Assembly: GCF_000427825.1 (NCBI RefSeq)
Contig: NZ_KE386593.1
Coordinates: 916,941-980,940, forward strand
Reading direction: 5' to 3'
Source: Thermocrispum municipale DSM 44069
GTDB lineage: Bacteria > Actinomycetota > Actinomycetes > Mycobacteriales > Pseudonocardiaceae
Length of the DNA stretch: 64,000 nt
Made by a program: the position numbers and the translations under genes. The notes beneath the pieces are model-generated. The model saw only the letters and a program-made list of their open reading frames with translations. It made no database searches and was not told the origin of the DNA. Shown piece by piece: positions 9,255 to 16,737 of this stretch (its first letter is position 1; each line of letters starts with the position of its first letter).

Positions 9255-10322
9255 ATGACCCTGGGAGTATTCGAGAGAGGGACTGGTCACGAGCAGGTCG
9301 TCTTCGGCTACGACCGCAAGACCGGTCTCAAAGCGATCGTCGGGCTGTATTCCACCGCTCTGGGCCCCGGCCTCGGCGGCACCCGCTTCTACCCGTACGC
9401 CGGCGAGGACGACGCCATCACCGATGTGCTGAACCTGTCGCAAGGCATGGCGTACAAGAACGCGCTCGCCGGGCTGCCGCTCGGCGGCGGGAAGGCCGTG
9501 ATCATCGGCGACCCGCGGAAGGACAAGACGCCGGAGCTGCTGGCCGCTTACGGCCGGTTCATCGACTCGCTGGCCGGCCGGTACATCACCGCGGTCGACG
9601 TGGGCACCGACGCCGCAGACATGGACGTCGTGGCGACCCAGACCAAGCATGTGGTGGGCCGTTCGCCGAGCGCGGGCGGGATCGGGGACCCGTCCCCGTA
9701 CACCGCTTACGGCGTCTACCAGGGAATGCGGGCCGCCGCGGAGCACCGCTGGGGCAGCCCGAGCCTGTCCGGCAAGCGCATCGGCGTGTCCGGTGTCGGC
9801 AAGGTCGGCCACCTGTTGATCGGTCATCTGCTCGAGGAAGGCGCCACGGTCGTCATCACCGACGTCCGGCAGGAAGCCATCGACGCCGTCCGGCGCCTGC
9901 ACCCGGACATCGAGGTGGTCGCCGACACCGACGAGATGGTGCGCACCGAGCTGGACGTCTTCGCGCCGTGCGCGATGGGCGGTGTCCTGCACGACGGCAA
10001 TGTCGACACGCTGTCCGCGCAGATCGTCTGTGGCGCGGCCAACAACCAGCTGGCGCACCCGGGCATCGCGGAGGCGCTGCGTAAGCGTGGCGTGCTGTAC
10101 GCGCCGGACTACCTGGTCAACGCCGGTGGCGTCATCCACGTCGCGGACGAGCTGCACGGCTACGACGCCGAGCGTGTCCGGCAGCGGACCGCGCGCATCT
10201 TCGACACCACGCGGGAGGTGCTGCAGCTGGCGGAGAAGGAAGACGTCTGCCCGCTGACGGCCGCCAACCGGATCGCGGAAGAGCGGATGGCGAAGGGCTC
10301 GCCGCTGGTGGCGGCGCACTAG
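9255..10322 (+). CDS. vdh: valine (Leu/Phe/Val) dehydrogenase
   Basis: 355 aa from ATG 9255, with AAGGAG at 9238-9243; the frame is open 29 codons upstream but without family similarity. It deaminates branched-chain amino acids to 2-oxoacids with NAD+, in the cytosol. The ELFV dehydrogenase N-domain shows the catalytic Lys motif LPLGGGKAVI and the substrate-side block TAVDVGTDAADMD; the C-terminal Rossmann domain shows GVSGVGKVGHLL followed by an acidic residue after the second strand (ITDVRQ), favouring NAD. Streptomyces Vdh is of similar length. Leucine or phenylalanine dehydrogenase activity cannot be excluded. Confidence 0.9.
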   Translation: MTLGVFERGTGHEQVVFGYDRKTGLKAIVGLYSTALGPGLGGTRFYPYAGEDDAITDVLNLSQGMAYKNALAGLPLGGGKAVIIGDPRKDKTPELLAAYGRFIDSLAGRYITAVDVGTDAADMDVVATQTKHVVGRSPSAGGIGDPSPYTAYGVYQGMRAAAEHRWGSPSLSGKRIGVSGVGKVGHLLIGHLLEEGATVVITDVRQEAIDAVRRLHPDIEVVADTDEMVRTELDVFAPCAMGGVLHDGNVDTLSAQIVCGAANNQLAHPGIAEALRKRGVLYAPDYLVNAGGVIHVADELHGYDAERVRQRTARIFDTTREVLQLAEKEDVCPLTAANRIAEERMAKGSPLVAAH

Positions 10323-10335
10323 ACGCTCGCAGGGG

Positions 10336-10370
10336 ACCGGGGCCGTGCACCGCGGGTGTGCGGCCCCGGT
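10336..10370 (+). terminator. terminator hairpin after vdh
   Basis: A perfect 10-bp stem, ACCGGGGCCG (10336-10345) with CGGCCCCGGT (10361-10370), has a 15-nt loop and begins 14 nt after the vdh stop. It also lies just beyond the end of the convergent pseudokinase gene, so it may serve both directions. Confidence 0.65.
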
Positions 10371-10411
10371 GCTTGACCTCGAACACCGTGCGCTCCGGTT
10401 GCTCGGCGGCG

Positions 10412-11476
10412 TCAGACCAGGACGAGTTCGGCGAAGACCACACCGACCAGGACGGCGAGCACGATGGCCGCGGCCATCATCGGCGCCGACGGCAGCCCGT
10501 ACGCCTTGGGTCCGCGGGGCCGGGACGCTTGTGCGAGGTCGAGGTCGTTGCGTGGCCACGGAATCGCCGTGGTCCGGGGCGGCACCGGGGCCTGCGGGCC
10601 GGTGATCACCACGGGATGCCGGCCCGGGTTGGCGTGGTCAGCCGGTGCGACCGCGATTCTCGGCCTGGTCGGCTGCTCGCTGTTCGCGGTTTCGGGCGGC
10701 TCTGCGGTCGCCGGGCGGGGCGCAGGAATCGTGCGTTGCTCGGCGAGGTGCGGTGCCTTGGCGGCCGCCCGCAGCTCGGCCCACGCGGTCTCCATGGTCG
10801 GCCGCAGCGCGGGATTGGCCGATAGCATCCTGCCCAGCAGCGGCTGCAGGGCCGTGTCGGCGAGGTGCCGGAACTTCGGTGGCTTGTCGTCGCTGAACGG
10901 GACGGTGCCCTCGCCGGCGTAGAACAGCGTGGCGCCGAGCGCGAACACGTCCGACTCCGTCGTCGGCCGGTCGCCGTCGATGACTTCCGGCGCTTGGAAA
11001 TCCGGGTTCGCGTGCAGGCCGCCGACACCGAAGTTGGTGATCAGCACGCCACCGTCGTCGGCCAGCAGCACGTTCGACGGCTCGATCGCGCGGTGCAGCA
11101 GGCCGATCTCGTGCGCGGCCGCCACCGCCGCGGAGACCTGCGTGCCCAGCATCGCGGTGTCGGCGAACGCGAGTCTGCCGTGGCCGTCCAGGAAGTCCGC
11201 CATCGACCGGGACGGCACGTACTCGCTGACGATCCACACGCGGGGACCTTCGGCCAGCACGTCGTAGACGGTCACCGCGCAGCGATGCCGCAGCCGGGCG
11301 GCGTGCTTGGCCTGTTCCAGCGCGAACGAGGCGTCCTGCGGGCTGCGTAGCGCAACCGGTTTGGCGACGACCGTGCGGTTCACCCTGGTGTCCTGGGCGA
11401 TCCACACGGATCCGGCACGCCCTTGCGCTATCGGCTGAGTGAGCCGATAGCGCTCGCCGATCAGCGTGCCTTCCAT
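10412..11476 (-). CDS. tail-anchored Ser/Thr pseudokinase
   Basis: 354 aa with a protein-kinase fold at about residues 8-235. The catalytic motifs are degenerate: the glycine loop is AQGRAGSV, the HRD Asp is replaced (HRAIEPSN, residues 128-135) and the Mg-binding DFG is NFG (148-150). The VAIK-type Lys39 remains. The APE-like QAPEV and the Asp of ESDVFALG are kept, so the fold should be intact while phosphotransfer is probably lost. A Pro-rich linker leads to one C-terminal membrane helix (about 331-352) with almost nothing outside. It lies 13 nt downstream of an intact kinase gene and is probably co-transcribed. A scaffold or substrate role for that kinase is inference, by analogy with the MviN pseudokinase domain. 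Confidence 0.85.
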   Translation of the reverse strand: MEGTLIGERYRLTQPIAQGRAGSVWIAQDTRVNRTVVAKPVALRSPQDASFALEQAKHAARLRHRCAVTVYDVLAEGPRVWIVSEYVPSRSMADFLDGHGRLAFADTAMLGTQVSAAVAAAHEIGLLHRAIEPSNVLLADDGGVLITNFGVGGLHANPDFQAPEVIDGDRPTTESDVFALGATLFYAGEGTVPFSDDKPPKFRHLADTALQPLLGRMLSANPALRPTMETAWAELRAAAKAPHLAEQRTIPAPRPATAEPPETANSEQPTRPRIAVAPADHANPGRHPVVITGPQAPVPPRTTAIPWPRNDLDLAQASRPRGPKAYGLPSAPMMAAAIVLAVLVGVVFAELVLV

Positions 11477-11489
11477 CGCCCCCTACCCG

Positions 11490-12977
11490 TCACTGATCGG
11501 TCGACACCTCGGACGAGGGGGGCGGATCCTCGGTCGTCGTGCCCGGCGGACCGTCGGAGTCGCTGGTCGGGTCCTCCGGCTCCGAGGTCGGTGCACTGGA
11601 CGGAGGAATCTCGGGTTCCTCCGGCTCCGCCGACGGCTCGTCCTCCGGCTCCGGAGGCTCGGTGGTGAAGTCGTCCGGCGGCGGTTCCCAGTTGTTCGTG
11701 GTCGTCGTCGTGGTCGTCGTGGTTGTTTCCTGCGACGTCGTGGTGGCCTGCTTCGCCGGACGGGCCGACGAGCTGGTGGTGGTCTGCGTGCTGGTGTTGC
11801 CTGCGGGCGCCTCCTCGCCGGAGGTGAGGTACAGCGCCGCAGCGGTCACGCCGCCGACCACCAGCGCGGCCGCCGCTGCCGACTTGAGCCAGCCGCCACG
11901 CCGAGGCTCCTCGTCCTCCTCGGGCGGCAGCGGTTCCTCCTCGGCAGGGCGCAACGCGGCCGTGCGATCCGCATAGCCCATCGGCCGGGTGTAGTCGTCG
12001 GACTCGGCCGGGTAGTCGTCGTAGTCGTCGTACTCGTCGTAGTCCTGGTAGTCCTCGTCGCCCAGGTCGCCTGCCATGGCACCGGCACCCGCGACGGCAC
12101 CTGCCGCCACCATGGCGGTCGGGTCGCTCTCCACCGGGCCGCCCAGCGGCGTCTCGCCCCGCGCGACCGCCGACAACAGCCGCTCCGCCTCTTCCGCGTC
12201 CGGCCTGCGCTCCTTCTCCGGATGCAACAGCACGGCAAGCACGCTGGTCAGCGGACCGGACCGGCGCGGAGGGTTGATCTGGCCCGCGGCGACGGCGTGC
12301 AGCAGGCCGAGCGTGTTCTCGCTCAGGCCGAACGGCGGCTGCCCCTCGGTCGCCGCGTACAGCGTGGAGCCGAGGGAGAAGATGTCCGATTCCGGGCCGG
12401 GGGTCTGCCCGATGGCGACCTCGGGCGCCAGATACGCCGGGGTGCCCGCGATCATCCCGGTCTTGGTGACGGTGACGTCGTCGGTGGCACGGGAGATCCC
12501 GAAGTCGGTGATCTTCACCATGCCGTCCCGGTCGAGCAGGATGTTGCCCGGCTTGATGTCCCGGTGCACCACACCGACCCGGTGCGCGGCGGCCAGTGCG
12601 GCGGCGATCTGCGCGCCGATCCGCGCCACCTCCAGCGGCGGCAGCGTCTCGCGCTGCTGCAGCACCGCGGCCAAGCTGGTCGACTCCAGGTACTCCATGA
12701 TCAGGCAGGGCTGCCCGTGTTCGTCGGTGACGACGTCGAACACCGTGATGGCGTTCTGGTGGTGCAGCCGCGCGGCGATGCGCCCTTCGCGCATCGTGCG
12801 CTGCCTGGCTTCCTCCTGTTCGGCCTCGTTGAGACCGGGCTGCAACATCAATTGCTTGATGGCCACCGTCCGGCCCAGCAGTTCGTCATGCGCCTGCCAG
12901 ACAGCACCCATGGCGCCGGTGCCGATCCGCCTGATGATGCGGTATCGGCCGGCGACAACACGACCTTCGTCGCTCAA
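11490..12977 (-). CDS. transmembrane Ser/Thr protein kinase (Pkn family)
   Basis: 495 aa. The N-terminal kinase domain (about residues 11-275) has all key motifs: IGTGAMGAV loop, VAIK with Lys41, HRDIKPGN, DFG and GTPAYLAPE. A juxtamembrane stretch is unusually acidic and tyrosine-rich (DEDYQDYDEYDDYDDYP) and is followed by a single membrane helix near residues 345-367. The outer part of about 125 residues is low-complexity Thr/Ser/Pro/Glu with an uninterrupted Thr run and no PASTA repeats. Such kinases phosphorylate cell-wall, division and metabolic targets. The gene is followed after 13 nt by a pseudokinase gene, its probable partner. Confidence 0.93.
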   Translation of the reverse strand: MSDEGRVVAGRYRIIRRIGTGAMGAVWQAHDELLGRTVAIKQLMLQPGLNEAEQEEARQRTMREGRIAARLHHQNAITVFDVVTDEHGQPCLIMEYLESTSLAAVLQQRETLPPLEVARIGAQIAAALAAAHRVGVVHRDIKPGNILLDRDGMVKITDFGISRATDDVTVTKTGMIAGTPAYLAPEVAIGQTPGPESDIFSLGSTLYAATEGQPPFGLSENTLGLLHAVAAGQINPPRRSGPLTSVLAVLLHPEKERRPDAEEAERLLSAVARGETPLGGPVESDPTAMVAAGAVAGAGAMAGDLGDEDYQDYDEYDDYDDYPAESDDYTRPMGYADRTAALRPAEEEPLPPEEDEEPRRGGWLKSAAAAALVVGGVTAAALYLTSGEEAPAGNTSTQTTTSSSARPAKQATTTSQETTTTTTTTTTNNWEPPPDDFTTEPPEPEDEPSAEPEEPEIPPSSAPTSEPEDPTSDSDGPPGTTTEDPPPSSEVSTDQ

Positions 12978-13068
12978 ATTGCTGCCCCTGTTTCCTCGGC
13001 GAGCACCGCGCGGCGGACTTTACCTCACACGCATGCCCCAGTGGTGGGTTGTTGCCCAGGTTAGGGGT

Positions 13069-13926
13069 TCACTGTCCGCACACGGACCCGGTACCGGCTT
13101 GCACCCCCGCCCGGGGGGTGGCAAGCCGCTGTGAGGACAGCAACACGACGTCGGTGATCGCGGGCGGGTCGACCTGCAGCTGGTGGTCGACCCGGTACGC
13201 CTCGCCGTCGGTGGTGGTCATCAGCACGGTGGCCTGCACCAGGTCATCGGCCAGTTGACGCAGGTCACGGACCTGGATCCGGTCGAGTTCGCGCCACACG
13301 GTCAACAGTGTCCGGCGCTCGTCGTCCGACAGCCTGCTGCCCAGCATGGCCAGCGCCCGCGCGGGTTCGTCGGCCAGCCTCCGGTAGAAGATGATCGCCA
13401 GCTCGCACGGGTCGGGGGTCCACATCGCTCGATGTGACGATGCGGGTTCGCTCGCCCCCGGTGACGTACCGGCGCTTCCGGCCGCGGAGGCCGCACCGCC
13501 CGGGCGTTGGGCCGCAGGGGCAGGCGCGGCGGCCACCTCGCCGTCGTGTTCGATACCCGCCAGGGCCCGGACGCCGGTCACGTGCTGCGTCGCACCCTGC
13601 TGCGGGGCGTCGCGACGCTGACGGTCCAGGAACGCCGCAGCGACGATGGCCGCACACAGCAGCGCCACCGCCGTCACGAGCGCAGCGAGCTTGGCCACCC
13701 GCATCGCGGTCGGCTCCGGCTCGGGTTCGGCCGGCTGCTGCGCCGGCCATTCGACGGCGTCATCTGCGAGGTCACCTTCGAGCACGCTCGGGTCACGCAT
13801 CAGCTCGTTCAGCTCGTCGACATCGACATCGGGGTCGTTCAGCACAGCGGGGTAGAAGACCTCCTCGATGCGGCTGGGCGACCGAGTGGACCGGCCGCCG
13901 CCACGAGAGAAGCCAACCACCGGCAT
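13069..13926 (-). CDS. hypothetical single-pass membrane protein
   Basis: 285 aa from ATG 13926; the open frame reaches 24 codons further upstream. A cytoplasmic part of about 75 residues (acidic DPDVDVDELNELMRDPSVL) is followed by a membrane helix (about residues 76-100: AKLAALVTAVALLCAAIVAAAF), an Ala/Pro/Gly-rich linker, and a conserved-looking outer domain from about residue 165 (MWTPDPCELAIIFYRRLADEP ... VLMTTTDGEAYRVDHQ). I do not recognise a family. Its position upstream of the kinase pair, in the same direction, suggests a shared envelope or signalling function but not a specific one. Confidence 0.65.
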   Translation of the reverse strand: MPVVGFSRGGGRSTRSPSRIEEVFYPAVLNDPDVDVDELNELMRDPSVLEGDLADDAVEWPAQQPAEPEPEPTAMRVAKLAALVTAVALLCAAIVAAAFLDRQRRDAPQQGATQHVTGVRALAGIEHDGEVAAAPAPAAQRPGGAASAAGSAGTSPGASEPASSHRAMWTPDPCELAIIFYRRLADEPARALAMLGSRLSDDERRTLLTVWRELDRIQVRDLRQLADDLVQATVLMTTTDGEAYRVDHQLQVDPPAITDVVLLSSQRLATPRAGVQAGTGSVCGQ

Positions 13927-14119
13927 CGCCTCGCTTCGGCGCGTCTGTCCGACAACTGGGCCGGCGGTGCGGGCTGTTCCGCACCGCCGGAAACGCACCT
14001 ACAGCCAACGATGGCGACCCACGTCAGGGCCAGTAATTGTCGGTAAAGGGACGCTCACTGTCGGCAAGCGGTTCAGAGGTCCCCCAACTGGCGTAAGAGA
14101 TGCACGTGCAGGGGAAATT

Positions 14120-15583
14120 TCAGCGGCAATCCTGCGTGATTTTGTCGCCCTCTTCGAACCGCAGGGTGCACTGTTGGGTCTCGGTGCTGCCGTCGGTGTA
14201 GGTCACCTCGACGGTGTTCACGGTGACCCTGTTCTGCTGGTCGATGTAGATCCGCTTGACCTCGAAGTAGGCCACGTCGGAGTACTTCTCGGCCAGTGCG
14301 TCCGCGCCTTGGTCGTGCAACTTGCCGCCGGTTTGCGCGTGCGCCACCTCGGGGTTCTCGGTGACCTCGTTGAGGAAGGTCTCCGAGCGGTCTCCCATCG
14401 TCTGCGCGTCCGGCGGGAAGTTGTAGAACGCGTCCCGCTTGACCTCGCGCGGCGCAGGCGTCGGTGGCGGCTTCTCCGGCGGTTCGGGCGCGGGGGAGGA
14501 GGCCCCTTCGCTCGGCGACGGTTGCGGTGTGCTGGAGCCCTGCTGGGACGTCGTGCTCCCCGGGGTGGAGTTGCCAGCGCTGCTGGAGTCGCTGACATCG
14601 GCCACGTCGGCGATCCGCTGCGGCGTCTTCGACGTGCCGGACTTGGTGCGCGTCGCGTCCTCGTCGTCGGGCCCGCGGTCGGCTAAGCCTTCGTCGTGCG
14701 TGATCGGTGGCTTGCCGTGGAACCCGGTCCAACCGTCCACCTCGGCGTTGGTCTGGGGCTGTTGGCTGACCAGGTACGACCCGGCGAGCACCAGCGCGAC
14801 CGCGACCCCGCAGGACGACATCGTGGCGAACCAGGCCGCCTTGCGCCAGCTGCGCGGGGGAGTGACCGACGCCGGGACGTTGCCGAGGTCGAACTTGCTC
14901 AAGCCGTCCACCGGCGGCGCCAGGTACACGCGGACGTCCTCGGACTCCTCGGTCGCGGGGGTCAGTGTGATCTTGGTGCGACGCGGCTTCTCGGGCGATT
15001 CGGCCGCCTGGGCCGGGATCGCGATCCTCGGCTCCGACTTCTGGGCTGCGGCAGCCGCCTTCTCAGGGGCCTTCGCCCGCTGCGTTGCTGTGGCGGGCGG
15101 CCGCTCGGGCTCGGGGTTCAGCGCCGCCGCGATCGACCGCGAGGCTTGCTCCTGCCGGGCTGCGGCGACCGGATGTGCGGGCTCGAATTCCGCAGCCGGA
15201 TCGGGCTGGGGTCGTTCGGCCGCCTCGGTGTTCTCAGCCGAAGCTGGTGCGGTCTCCGACGCTGCGTGCTCGGAGGTCACGGCTGCCGCCGGCTCGGACG
15301 CCGTGGCTGCTGCCGGCTCAGCCGTCATGGCCGCTGCGGCAGCGCTGCTCTCGCTCGCCGGCGGAGCCTCGGCCGCTGCCTCTGCCGGCAGCGGGATGGG
15401 CAGCACTCCGGACATCGAGCCGATCGGAACGATCTCTTCGGTGGGGGCATCGGGAGCGCGGTGGCGGCCACCGTCGCTCACCGGGTCGACCGCGGGCGTC
15501 CACGTAGGTCCGCTGCCCGCCTTGCGCCGGTGCCGTCCCGGACGATGGGCCGGGGCGGTGCGTTGAGAACCCGCATCGCTCAT
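14120..15583 (-). CDS. hypothetical Ala/Pro-rich single-pass membrane protein
   Basis: 487 aa. An N-terminal cytoplasmic region of about 245 residues is rich in Ala, Glu and Pro, followed by a membrane helix (about 250-270: AAWFATMSSCGVAVALVLAGSYLV), a Ser/Thr/Pro linker and a compact extracytoplasmic domain of about 90 residues (KRDAFYNFPPDAQTMGDRSE ... VEVTYTDGSTETQQC). Two cysteines in the outer domain (QQC and QDC at the end) could form a disulfide. No named family is recognised. The architecture resembles the neighbouring single-pass proteins and could be a kinase-regulated envelope factor; that is context only. Confidence 0.65.
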   Translation of the reverse strand: MSDAGSQRTAPAHRPGRHRRKAGSGPTWTPAVDPVSDGGRHRAPDAPTEEIVPIGSMSGVLPIPLPAEAAAEAPPASESSAAAAAMTAEPAAATASEPAAAVTSEHAASETAPASAENTEAAERPQPDPAAEFEPAHPVAAARQEQASRSIAAALNPEPERPPATATQRAKAPEKAAAAAQKSEPRIAIPAQAAESPEKPRRTKITLTPATEESEDVRVYLAPPVDGLSKFDLGNVPASVTPPRSWRKAAWFATMSSCGVAVALVLAGSYLVSQQPQTNAEVDGWTGFHGKPPITHDEGLADRGPDDEDATRTKSGTSKTPQRIADVADVSDSSSAGNSTPGSTTSQQGSSTPQPSPSEGASSPAPEPPEKPPPTPAPREVKRDAFYNFPPDAQTMGDRSETFLNEVTENPEVAHAQTGGKLHDQGADALAEKYSDVAYFEVKRIYIDQQNRVTVNTVEVTYTDGSTETQQCTLRFEEGDKITQDCR

Positions 15584-15840
15584 GCCCCAGAGACCCCCCT
15601 TGCCGGTGTAGTTGACGGCACTGTTCGGGCGATTCCGCCGTTTGGAGTAGCGGAGAGTGATCTCGCGTGCGCGGTACGTCGTGACCGATGCGCGCGAATC
15701 TTCACGTGCACCAGCGTAGGAACTAACAGTGAGTTACCCCAGTCGGGGCGACAATTTGCCCCTAATGTCACCCGAGTGCGCGCCTCCGTCCGGGTGAAGT
15801 CACGCAATGATTACGGTTTGGCCGGCGGAAACCTTGTCGG

Positions 15841-16158
15841 TCAGCCGCCGATGCGGTATCGCTCCTGGGTTTCCCGCAACGACTTCACGGCGACGGCGCC
15901 CCCGCCACCCGCCACCAACGCGGCCAGCACGTCGACGGCGATCGAGTCGGCCCCGGTCATCGCCCAGCCGACCAGTGCCACGGCGGTGGCCCCCAGCGCC
16001 ACCGCCCACCGGCCGCGCACGTAAGCGGCCACCGGGGCACCACCTGCCCGCTTGGCGGCCGCGTTGTTCAACAGCGCGAGGTAGGCGTCATGGCCGAGCG
16101 CGGCGAGCACGCTCGCGATGGCGATGACGACGGCGATGAGGTTGACGATCGTGCCCAT
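15841..16158 (-). CDS. small hypothetical membrane protein
   Basis: 105 aa with an N-terminal membrane helix (IVNLIAVVIAIASVLAAL) and two further hydrophobic segments (about 50-66 and 71-88), separated by a short basic loop (NNAAAKRAGGAPVAAYVRGR), and a charged C-terminal tail. No family is recognised. It follows the chorismate mutase gene on the same strand after about 70 nt, so the two may share a transcript. Confidence 0.6.
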   Translation of the reverse strand: MGTIVNLIAVVIAIASVLAALGHDAYLALLNNAAAKRAGGAPVAAYVRGRWAVALGATAVALVGWAMTGADSIAVDVLAALVAGGGGAVAVKSLRETQERYRIGG

Positions 16159-16227
16159 ACCTCGAGTGTGAACCGCTCGTGCGCGGCCCGCCTCAGGGTT
16201 TTCCCGGAGATCTGTGTCGCCGTGCGG

Positions 16228-16497
16228 CTACCTGCCGAGCCGTCCCCGGCCCAGGTTGAGCAGGGCGAGCGCGAGCTGACGACCGTCCGGGCCGAGCTCG
16301 CGGTAGCGGGCGAGCACGTCCATCTCACGGTTGTAGACGATGCGCGGGCCGCCTGCGGCCATCCGCGCGGCGCCGATCTTGCGCGAGACCTCCACCCGGC
16401 GCTTCACCAGACGCAAGATCTCGGCGTCGAGGTGATCGATTTCCGCTCGCAGCTCGTCGATGTCGTGCTCGGTCGGCTGTTCCGTCTCGGTGGTCAC
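16228..16497 (-). CDS. chorismate mutase, AroQ type
   Basis: 89 aa from GTG 16497, which has purine-rich AGGAGACGAGGAAACC immediately upstream; the frame stays open to 16593 but the extra residues are low-complexity. The protein converts chorismate to prephenate, first step toward Phe and Tyr. The all-alpha AroQ core is clear: ELRAEIDHLDAEILRLVKRRVEVSRKIG, with the Arg/Lys pairs that hold the substrate, then YNREMDVLARYRELG and the C-terminal GRGRLG. It closely resembles M. tuberculosis Rv0948c, which is active only when bound to DAHP synthase through its C-terminal tail. It is divergent from uvrD1, as in M. tuberculosis. Confidence 0.92.
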   Translation of the reverse strand: MTTETEQPTEHDIDELRAEIDHLDAEILRLVKRRVEVSRKIGAARMAAGGPRIVYNREMDVLARYRELGPDGRQLALALLNLGRGRLGR

Positions 16498-16737
16498 GGT
16501 TTCCTCGTCTCCTCCCGGCCACCCGGCCCCCGAGCCGACGAAAGCCCCGGGGTCGGTGGACTCCGGGGCTCGGTGTGATGGCTTGTCAGGCACTAGGCGA
16601 TCACGGGAGCCGGAGTCCGGATCCCGTAGAAAAATCGCCCGTCGTAGTGCCGCATGCGGTCATTCTTGCACAGGACTGTGCCCAGCGGGTAGCCGCGACG
16701 GTGTGATGTGGGTGGGGACAAGTACCGTGGACAGTCG

